12,623 nt of DNA from Virgibacillus_R byunsanensis (GTDB taxonomy: Bacteria > Bacillota > Bacilli > Bacillales > Amphibacillaceae), in NCBI RefSeq assembly GCF_042675965.1, contig NZ_JBHTKJ010000019.1, positions 1 through 12,623 of the forward strand, read 5' to 3'. The notes beneath the pieces are model-generated. The model saw only the letters and a program-made list of their open reading frames with translations. It did no database searches and had not been told where the DNA came from. Shown one piece after another: positions 6,572 to 12,623 of the stretch (position 1 is its first letter; each line of letters starts with the position of its first letter). The position numbers and the translations under genes were made by a program.

Positions 6572-7575
6572 TCCTTCATTCCTCCAATTTCTTCTGCAAA
6601 GTGACAGGCCACCGTGTGATTAGTACCTGCATACTCTAATTTTGGTTCTAAATTTAAGCATATTTCCTGTGCATAAGGACAACGATCCTGGAATTTACAC
6701 CCTCTTGGAATGTTATCTGCTGAAGTAATTGAATCTTTAAGGTTTAATTCCTTTAATTCAATGGTTGGGTCTGTAGACGGAACAGCTGAGATCAGTGCCA
6801 TCGTATATGGGTGTTTTGGTCTCATTAGAATTTCATCTGTTGGGCCTTTCTCAACTATAGAACCTAAGTACATAATGACTGTTTCATCACACAAATATTT
6901 AATTAACGACAAGTCATGAGAAATATAAATAGTTGTTAACTGCATTTTTTCTGTGATTTCCCGCATAAGGTTTAAAACCCCGGCACGTACAGAGACATCC
7001 AACATGGAAACAGGCTCATCAGCAACTAAGAAAAGCGGGTTTACAATTAATGAACGAGCTAACACTACTCTTTGGAGCTGCCCCCCACTTAATTGGTGGG
7101 GAAACTTATACAAATAACTATCAACTGGCTTAAGATGAACCTGTTCAAGCATTTCAATAATTCGTGATTTTCGATCTTCTTTAGTTCCAAGATCATGAAT
7201 AATCAACGGTTCTTCTAAAGATTTATAGATAGTATACCTAGGATTTAAAGCTTCAAATGGGTTCTGAAACATCAGTTGAGCTTTCCTTCTGAAGTCACGC
7301 ATTTGTTCACGAGTTAAATGCTCGTTAAGTTCAACCCCATTAAATTTAAAACTTCCATCTGTTGCTTCATGCAATTTTAATAGTAATTTCCCTGTTGTTG
7401 TTTTCCCACAACCGCTTTCGCCTGCAATCCCAATAGAGGACCCCTTTTTTATAGAAAAGGAAACGCCATCAACAGCACGAAGTGGATTCTTTTTTCTAGC
7501 AATTAGAGATTGCTTTGGATAAAACCACTTTTTCAAATCACTAACTTCAATTAAGTCGTTGTTACCTTGTTCCAT
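6568..7575 (-). CDS. Opp/Dpp-type ABC importer ATPase (F-type subunit)
   Basis: This 335-residue ATPase carries Walker A GESGCGKTT (52-60), Q-loop Q104 in MFQNPFEALNPR, signature LSGGQLQR (162-169), Walker B LFLVADEP (181-188) and switch H220 (ISHD). The C-terminal oligopeptide-importer domain has four Cys (C293, C299, C306, C324) at spacings seen in family members that bind an Fe-S cluster. The FYPKQ...RAVDGVSFSI start resembles OppF/DppF, so it should pair with the upstream D-type ATPase on the membrane's cytoplasmic face. ATG at 7575 has AGGAGG upstream and overlaps the D-type gene by 25 bp, suggesting coupled, near 1:1 production. Confidence 0.95.
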   Translation of the reverse strand: MEQGNNDLIEVSDLKKWFYPKQSLIARKKNPLRAVDGVSFSIKKGSSIGIAGESGCGKTTTGKLLLKLHEATDGSFKFNGVELNEHLTREQMRDFRRKAQLMFQNPFEALNPRYTIYKSLEEPLIIHDLGTKEDRKSRIIEMLEQVHLKPVDSYLYKFPHQLSGGQLQRVVLARSLIVNPLFLVADEPVSMLDVSVRAGVLNLMREITEKMQLTTIYISHDLSLIKYLCDETVIMYLGSIVEKGPTDEILMRPKHPYTMALISAVPSTDPTIELKELNLKDSITSADNIPRGCKFQDRCPYAQEICLNLEPKLEYAGTNHTVACHFAEEIGGMKE

Positions 7576-8564
7576 ACAGACGCCTCCTCTGCTAATTGTT
7601 GTAAATCTCTATATTCTGGAGCTCGATGGCATGCGGCACTACGGTTATTTTCATATTCTGTTACTACTGGTTCCAATGTGTGACATTGGTCAATTGCAAA
7701 AGGGCATCGTGATACAAATCGGCAACCTTCAATATTATGGGCTAAATCAGGTACGCTTCCTTCAATTGAAATCAGCTTTTCATTTTTCAACAAATCCGGA
7801 AAAGCGTTGCTTAACCCCATTGAATAAGGATGTTTAGGGTCTCTTAACACCTCTAGTACACTACCTTTTTCAGCAATTTTACCTGCATACATGACCGCCA
7901 AATCATCACACGTTTGGGCTACAACTGAAATATCATGCGTAATTAAAATGATGGTTAAATCTAACTCATTTTTTAAACGGTTTAACATCGTCAAAACCTG
8001 ATGTTGAACAATGACATCCAGTGCAGTCACTGGTTCATCTGCAATGATTATTTTTGGGTCTAAACATAATGCTAAAGCAATCGCAACCCTTTGTTTCATC
8101 CCACCTGAAAATTGGTGAGGATAATCCTTAATTCTACTTTTATCAATGCCAACTAATTCAAAGAGCTCCTCTGCCCGAAGAATAGCTTCTTTTTTACTTT
8201 TCCCTCCTTTAAGTGTCATGATTTCAACGAAAGCATCAACAACAGGATATACGGGATTCATTGAATCCATTGATGCTTGAGGAATCATCGAAATTTCTTT
8301 CCATAGAATGCCCCTTCGTTTGGATTCAGACATGGCCAACATTGATTCACCATTATATTCAATGTCTCCATCTGCGAAAAATGCGTTTTTAGACATCACT
8401 TGCATGATACCTTTCACTAATGTGCTTTTTCCACATCCACTTTCCCCAACTAAACCAATGGTCTGACCCTTTTTAACTTCAAGATCGACACCATCTACAG
8501 CTTTAAACACACCATTTTTTAACTGGTAATGAATCTTTAAGTTTTTGATCGTTAACAAGTCCAT
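7551..8564 (-). CDS. Opp/Dpp-type ABC importer ATPase (D-type subunit)
   Basis: This 337-residue ATPase carries Walker A GESGCGKST (40-48), Q-loop Q96 (MIPQASMDSMNP), signature FSGGMKQR (152-159), Walker B IIIADEP (172-178) and H210 (ITHD). The SMDSMNPVYPV stretch and the C-terminal domain with C281, C287, C294 and C312 are characteristic of OppD/DppD, in which these Cys can hold an Fe-S cluster. It drives uptake through the permease pair encoded upstream. ATG at 8564 follows AAGGAGGGG; the gap to the permease gene is 11 bp, and its end overlaps the F-type ATPase gene. Confidence 0.95.
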   Translation of the reverse strand: MDLLTIKNLKIHYQLKNGVFKAVDGVDLEVKKGQTIGLVGESGCGKSTLVKGIMQVMSKNAFFADGDIEYNGESMLAMSESKRRGILWKEISMIPQASMDSMNPVYPVVDAFVEIMTLKGGKSKKEAILRAEELFELVGIDKSRIKDYPHQFSGGMKQRVAIALALCLDPKIIIADEPVTALDVIVQHQVLTMLNRLKNELDLTIILITHDISVVAQTCDDLAVMYAGKIAEKGSVLEVLRDPKHPYSMGLSNAFPDLLKNEKLISIEGSVPDLAHNIEGCRFVSRCPFAIDQCHTLEPVVTEYENNRSAACHRAPEYRDLQQLAEEASVWNKVTTT

Positions 8565-8575
8565 GTCACCCCTCC

Positions 8576-9502
8576 TTAATATTGATTTAATCTTGGATAG
8601 AGAATTTTTTCTGAGCCTCTACCAATATAGAACCCTGCCATAACGACCAACATAATGCAGATTCCAGGAGGAACAAACCATGAATAGGACTCACGGGATA
8701 GAGCTTGTGAAACGAATGCATCGTGAAGCATATAACCCCAACTTACAACTGACGGATCTCCAAATCCTAAGAAGCTAATAGCAGCTTCCGTTAGGATCGC
8801 CCACCCCATTGCAAGCGACCCATATAATAGTGCAAGCGGAAGAATATTGGGAGCAATATGTTGAAACAAAATCCTAAAGTGCGAAGCCCCTGCAACCCTT
8901 GCAGATTCAACAAACCCCCTTTCTCTTACAACAAGTACTTGAGATCGAATAACGCGTGCTGTATCGCGCCATAGTAATAGACCCATTGCTAAAACTATAT
9001 TCCAAATACTAGGCCCTAAAAAGGCTACTAAGACAATGACAAAAGGTTCAAAAGGAATACCAAACGCAACATCAGTTGTACGCATTAAAAATGTATCTAT
9101 CTTACCTTTGAAATATCCAGAAATCAGACCAATAATAGTACCAATTGCAACAACCATAAATGCTGCGCTTACTCCCACTAGAACGGCTGGCCTAGCACCA
9201 TATACTAACTGAGAAAATACATCACGCCCCATATTTGTAGTTCCTAAATAAGTATTACTGTTTGGCCCTACGTTAACTTGTAATTGCCCATTTATACGCA
9301 CCATCTCATGTGGATCATATGGTGCAATTACAGGCGCAAGGATTGCAACAAGGATAAAGACGGAGTAAATAATCAATCCAGTCATAGCAAACCTATCTTC
9401 TCTAAAGAAATCCACAACTCCTCTGAGAGATCTCTTAAAAGTTACAGAGAAATTACTTTGTTCTTTAACAACATTTGGTTCATCCATCAATGAGCTTCCC
9501 AT
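8576..9502 (-). CDS. Opp/Dpp-type ABC importer permease (C-type subunit)
   Basis: This 308-residue inner-membrane protein has the C-type hallmarks: a polar N-terminus, a first membrane segment at about 41-60 (LIIYSVFILVAILAPVIAPY), then LGTTNMGRDVFSQLVYGAR (86-104). Further segments follow, with the EAA cytoplasmic loop FVESARVAGASHFRILFQH (197-215) that docks on the ATPases, and SFLGFGDPSVVSWG (243-256). The signature best matches the peptide/nickel permease group. ATG at 9502 overlaps the B-type stop by one base (TAATG) and follows GGAGGGGG, so it is preferred over the in-frame ATG at 9487. Confidence 0.95.
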   Translation of the reverse strand: MGSSLMDEPNVVKEQSNFSVTFKRSLRGVVDFFREDRFAMTGLIIYSVFILVAILAPVIAPYDPHEMVRINGQLQVNVGPNSNTYLGTTNMGRDVFSQLVYGARPAVLVGVSAAFMVVAIGTIIGLISGYFKGKIDTFLMRTTDVAFGIPFEPFVIVLVAFLGPSIWNIVLAMGLLLWRDTARVIRSQVLVVRERGFVESARVAGASHFRILFQHIAPNILPLALLYGSLAMGWAILTEAAISFLGFGDPSVVSWGYMLHDAFVSQALSRESYSWFVPPGICIMLVVMAGFYIGRGSEKILYPRLNQY

Positions 9503-10485
9503 TATTTACCCCCTCCCACCGAGACTTTCGGATCAAGTAATCCATATAATAAATCGGCAATAAAATTCATAAATATCATGAACCCTGCAATAACCAAGAA
9601 TGCACCTTGGGCTAATGGATAGTCACTTGCGGTAACCGCATTAACTAGCAATCTACCAATTCCTGGCCAAGAGAAGACCGATTCGATGATAACGTTACCT
9701 CCGATTGTATAACCAATTCCAACGGCCATCGCAGTCAATACAGGTAATGCTGCATTTCTAGCACCGTATTTAAACATAATGCGATATTTTCCAAGACCTC
9801 TCATCTTGGCCATTTCAACAAAGGTATCTCCTAATACATCAAGCATATTTGAACGCATAAGTAAAAGTGGAAGACCAAGTAAATAAATAATTAACGTAAT
9901 GGAAGGAAGGGCCATGTGTTTATAAAAATCTAAAGAAGTTAGTTTTTCCCACTCAGTGGCAAACTCTGACCCTGCTCCTGAAACTCCACCAGAAGGAAAC
10001 CAATTGAAGTTAAATGAAAAAATAGCAAGTAAAACCATCCCCACCCAAAATTGTGGAGCAGATCTAGTAATCAGGGTTGCTACTAGACCGATAGCTTCAA
10101 ATTTAGTACCTCTATACCAAGCAAATAATACACCAAATAAAATACCCACTACATAAGCAATAACAAATGAAAACAACATGAGATAAATGGTATTTGGAAG
10201 TACATTCATCATGATGGAAGAAACGGAATCTTTATAAAAAAAGGACTGACCTAATTCTCCCTTAAATAGATTCCCGATGTAAATGAGATACTGCTCCATT
10301 AGTGATTTATCTAAACCAAATTGCCTCATCAGTTGTTCTTCTTGCTCTTTTGTAAAAGTAGGGTCTATATATGCAGCGAGTGGATTACCAGGCATTAAGC
10401 GAAAAATGAAAAAAAGGATCGTCGCTACCACCCATAGCGTCAGGAGCATCTGTCCAATTCTTTTTATTAAGTACATCCAATTCAT
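9502..10485 (-). CDS. Opp/Dpp-type ABC importer permease (B-type subunit)
   Basis: This 327-residue protein has about six membrane segments. It opens with the B-type signature LIKRIGQMLLTLWVVATILFF, then FRLMPGNPL (28-36), QFGLDKSLMEQYLIYIGNL (55-73) and GELGQSF (76-82). The EAA loop FVEMAKMRGLGKYRIMFKYG (222-241) faces the ATPases, and VIIESVFSWPGIGRLL (265-280) is the usual late motif. It forms the translocation pore with the C-type permease. ATG at 10485 is preceded by AAAGGGTGAG. A hairpin lies between this gene and the solute-binding protein gene. Confidence 0.95.
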   Translation of the reverse strand: MNWMYLIKRIGQMLLTLWVVATILFFIFRLMPGNPLAAYIDPTFTKEQEEQLMRQFGLDKSLMEQYLIYIGNLFKGELGQSFFYKDSVSSIMMNVLPNTIYLMLFSFVIAYVVGILFGVLFAWYRGTKFEAIGLVATLITRSAPQFWVGMVLLAIFSFNFNWFPSGGVSGAGSEFATEWEKLTSLDFYKHMALPSITLIIYLLGLPLLLMRSNMLDVLGDTFVEMAKMRGLGKYRIMFKYGARNAALPVLTAMAVGIGYTIGGNVIIESVFSWPGIGRLLVNAVTASDYPLAQGAFLVIAGFMIFMNFIADLLYGLLDPKVSVGGGK

Positions 10486-10502
10486 AATCTCACCCTTTTT
10501 TT

Positions 10503-10536
10503 GAATAAACGAGTCCAGCTAAGGACCCGCTTATCC
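10503..10536 (-). promoter_or_regulatory. intercistronic RNA hairpin between binding-protein and permease genes
   Basis: In the minus-strand RNA a 14-bp stem forms with a 6-nt loop (UUAGCU). The arms are 10536-10523 (GGATAAGCGGGTCC) and 10516-10503 (GGACTCGTTTATTC), including three G-U pairs that exist only in the minus-strand transcript. No U-tract follows; the permease SD comes about 8 nt later. Such hairpins often protect the binding-protein mRNA from 3' decay and raise its yield relative to the permeases (known for other importers; inference here). Confidence 0.7.
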
Positions 10537-10546
10537 TAGTCTATAT

Positions 10547-12232
10547 TTATTCTGGTTTCAGTAATGCACCCTCTTCATCCCACTGATATCCAGCTTCAGA
10601 TAGGATTTCTATTGCTTGATCTATACCTCCACTTGGTATGCTGATTGAATCATTTTTCCAATATTCTAACGAAGGAGCTACAACACTATCAGCAGGTGTT
10701 GCATAACCTTTCCAAATGATTTCTGTGATAGCTTCCTTATCAACGATTGCCTGTAAAGCTTTTCTGAAAGATAAGTCATTGAACGGTTCTAAACGATGAT
10801 TCACCGCAAAGAAATTAAAGCCAAGATCAATTGACGTGATCATTTCTAAATTATCATTTGCTTCAACTTCTTGACTTAGAAGATCAGCATCTCCCATATA
10901 AGTGGCAAGGAAGTTAATTTCACCATTTTGAATCATTCCTAATGCAGCTTCCATATTAGAAATGATACGAACAATCCAACGGTCCATTTTTGGTGCATTA
11001 AAATGATCTTTGTTAGCATCCAACACAACCTCTTCTTGGAATTTCCAAGAACCAAACTTGTATGGCCCTGAACCAACTGGAACTTCTTCCTGGTAACTCT
11101 CAGCATTTTCTGGTTTATCTGCTAGATCTTCCAAAATAGGTTCCCAAATATGTTTAGGTACGATGTTTAATTTCGCTAGACTTGAAGTTTCAAACGCTGC
11201 CCATGGTTCTTTTAAAGAGAATCTTAGCTCTAAATCATTTAAAACTTCGATGTTGTCAATATTTGCTACAAATGGTTCATACATTGGAACTTCTCCTGTT
11301 TTTGGTGCATCAAAGGAAAACTTAACATCCTCTGCTGTCACAGGGTTCCCATCATGCCATTCCATACCATCACGTAAAGTCACAAGCACTGTTGAATCAT
11401 CTTCCCATTCAACTGATTCCGCAGCCCATGGTTCAGGAAGGCCGTCTTCATTCATGCGCATAACACGGTCCCAAACTAACTCCGTAACCCATGAGTCTGT
11501 TGAACCACTGATATAAAATGGATTAATCGCTTGAACGTTATCAGCACTGTTCAAGATGATATCCTTTTCTTCTCCAGCAGGTTCTGCACCAGTATACGTC
11601 CAAATATTATGTGCACCCATACCTGTCATATCTGTAATGGAATCCTTAACAAACACATCAGAGTTGTAAACAATATTAATATTTGGATGAACAGTGAAAT
11701 GGTAGGTAGCATCATCTGCAATTATTTGTTGTGCTTCTTTAACAAGTTCAGCCCTTGCTTCTTTATCTACTTCTTTTCTTTGTGCCTCTGCAATTGCATC
11801 ATATTCTGGATTGTTATACCCTAAGAAGTTATATCCATCTTCAATTCCACCTGAGTGAAATAAATTATACGTAAACTCATCGGGATCTAATCTTTCTGGA
11901 CGTGCAGCCATTTGCCATCCAGTTATTTGCCATTCATCACGCTCATACCAGACTATATCCGATAACTGTTCCCAAGGCATGGCACTAACTTCAACGTCAA
12001 GTCCTAGTTCCAGCAGTCCATCATGAATCATCATAGCTGTTTCATATTCATCTGGTGCAGCTGCCTGTGGTCGTGTTAAAATAGTAATAGTGTCCAGATA
12101 ACGATCAGGACTAGCGTCTGTCACAACGTCTTTTTCCTCCTGATCGTTATCTACACTTTCCTCTTTACAAGCCGTAAGCAGCAGTAATATCGCTACAAAA
12201 ACCAATAAAAACTTCCATTTAAAATTCTTCAT
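10547..12232 (-). CDS. lipoprotein solute-binding protein (SBP_5 fold) with apparent circular permutation
   Basis: This 561-residue lipoprotein begins with a signal peptide and lipobox LLTAC (C22). Residues 47-215 resemble the usual C-terminal third of SBP_5 proteins: TITILTR, GLDVEVSAMPWEQL, DPDEFTYNLFHSG, YNNPEYDAI, EARAELVKEAQQII and VHPNINIVYN. Residues 225-561 resemble the N-terminal two thirds: NPFY, LPEPWAAESVEW, TLRDGMEWHDGNPVTAEDV (285-303), VGSGPYKFGSWK (386-397), and FRKALQAIVDKEAI (489-502), ending in ILSEAGYQWDEEGALLKPE, where a normal family member would continue into the segment found here at residue 47. The two parts sum to one complete domain. It should bind substrate outside the membrane for the adjacent permeases. 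ATG at 12232 follows GGGGGAAGG. Confidence 0.9.
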   Translation of the reverse strand: MKNFKWKFLLVFVAILLLLTACKEESVDNDQEEKDVVTDASPDRYLDTITILTRPQAAAPDEYETAMMIHDGLLELGLDVEVSAMPWEQLSDIVWYERDEWQITGWQMAARPERLDPDEFTYNLFHSGGIEDGYNFLGYNNPEYDAIAEAQRKEVDKEARAELVKEAQQIIADDATYHFTVHPNINIVYNSDVFVKDSITDMTGMGAHNIWTYTGAEPAGEEKDIILNSADNVQAINPFYISGSTDSWVTELVWDRVMRMNEDGLPEPWAAESVEWEDDSTVLVTLRDGMEWHDGNPVTAEDVKFSFDAPKTGEVPMYEPFVANIDNIEVLNDLELRFSLKEPWAAFETSSLAKLNIVPKHIWEPILEDLADKPENAESYQEEVPVGSGPYKFGSWKFQEEVVLDANKDHFNAPKMDRWIVRIISNMEAALGMIQNGEINFLATYMGDADLLSQEVEANDNLEMITSIDLGFNFFAVNHRLEPFNDLSFRKALQAIVDKEAITEIIWKGYATPADSVVAPSLEYWKNDSISIPSGGIDQAIEILSEAGYQWDEEGALLKPE

Positions 12233-12250
12233 TTACCTTCCCCCTATAAT

Positions 12251-12623
12251 TTATTTAACCCATGTATCTTTTAAGACACGCATGATGTTTTCTCCCATCA
12301 CCTTTTTAATATCCCCATCAGAGTATCCATGTTTCACAAGCCATCTCACAACATTTTGATAAGCTTCTGTCGGGTTCTCAACACCTTTTACATAAGGTAC
12401 TTCATCGAACTTCGGACCTGCATGTGAAGAACCTATAGATAGTGCTTCCGCGAAAGCATGGTGTAATCCAACATGGTCGCCATAAAGTGTATCTAAACCA
12501 AAAGCAACGTGGTCAATACCTACTAAATTCACCGTATATTCAAAGTGTTCCATGACTGATTCAATGGAATGATCCTGATGTTTCTCGGTAAGGGTTGTAT
12601 GCGGTGCAGCCTCAATACCAATG
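12251..12623 (-). CDS. M19-family dipeptidase, C-terminal part, enters from the right edge
   Basis: The frame is open from the right edge to TAA at 12253-12251, giving 123 residues. The ATG at 12553 is internal, as the frame continues upstream with IGIEAAPHTTLTEKHQDHS. The stretch NLVGIDHVAFGLDTLYGDH is the late M19 signature (usually GIDHVGIGSD), keeping the metal-site Asp in GLD. The tail YQNVVRWLVKHGYSDGDIKKVMGENIMRVLKD matches the ordinary M19 C-terminus (helix, GENxLRV). M19 zinc dipeptidases often cleave dipeptides with a C-terminal D-residue. It precedes the binding-protein gene by 18 bp, so it is in the same operon and the operon promoter is outside the window. It is the second M19-type gene of the locus. 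Confidence 0.85.
   Translation of the reverse strand, partial: IGIEAAPHTTLTEKHQDHSIESVMEHFEYTVNLVGIDHVAFGLDTLYGDHVGLHHAFAEALSIGSSHAGPKFDEVPYVKGVENPTEAYQNVVRWLVKHGYSDGDIKKVMGENIMRVLKDTWVK

Noticed and set aside
11163..11824. Plus-strand open frames opposite the solute-binding protein gene
   Set aside because: They are antisense shadows without SD or family-like motifs; the minus-strand gene has a lipobox and clear SBP_5 motifs.
10547..12232. The unusual order of the solute-binding protein as an assembly or frameshift artefact
   Set aside because: The frame is unbroken, begins with a proper SD, signal peptide and lipobox, and both junctions fall in linkers; a misassembly would be unlikely to place a signal peptide exactly before the displaced segment.
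12251..12553. A short standalone gene starting at the ATG at 12553
   Set aside because: The frame stays open to the window edge with M19-like sequence upstream of this ATG, so it is internal to a longer gene.
1..12623. CRISPR arrays, tRNA or rRNA genes, complete insertion sequences
   Set aside because: No spaced direct repeats, no cloverleaf or rRNA-like sequence, and no intact transposase or paired terminal repeats were seen on either strand.

Overview
The window is AT-rich with strong GGAGG-type ribosome binding sites, a consensus SigA-like promoter and short Lrp/AsnC, nitroreductase and Opp/Dpp-type proteins. This fits a low-GC Firmicute, most likely a Bacillaceae member (inference; there is no rRNA or marker gene). 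Every intact gene lies on the minus strand, so transcription runs from right to left.

Right block (12623 to about 3960) is one long operon, entered in progress. In transcription order it holds: the C-terminal end of an M19 dipeptidase; a lipoprotein solute-binding protein; two permeases; two ATPases (a complete Opp/Dpp/nickel-family ABC importer); an Asp/Glu/hydantoin racemase-family protein; and an M28-fold peptidase. Gaps are 61 bp or less and several genes overlap. It ends at a perfect 16-bp hairpin terminator (3960-4009). Just beyond it lies an amidohydrolase of the prolidase/imidazolonepropionase-like group, with no obvious promoter of its own, so it may depend on read-through.

Middle block (2182-2760) has no intact gene. 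It contains the promoter of the Lrp-family regulator with an overlapping inverted repeat, a degraded plus-strand coding remnant in shifting frames, and a 17-bp hairpin.

Left block (2181 to 1) holds an Lrp/AsnC regulator, two translationally coupled nitroreductase-family paralogues, and the N-terminal end of a second M19-type dipeptidase that leaves the window.

Together the genes suggest uptake and breakdown of small peptides. Bacterial M19 enzymes often cleave dipeptides with a D-residue at the C-terminus, and the locus also has a racemase and other peptidases, so peptides with D- or modified residues are a plausible substrate class (inference). The most unusual point is the solute-binding protein: its SBP_5 segments are in circularly permuted order, with the usual C-terminal third placed directly after the lipoprotein signal. 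The M28 protein also lacks the family's Glu-Glu pair, and the second nitroreductase has lost part of the flavin-site signature.
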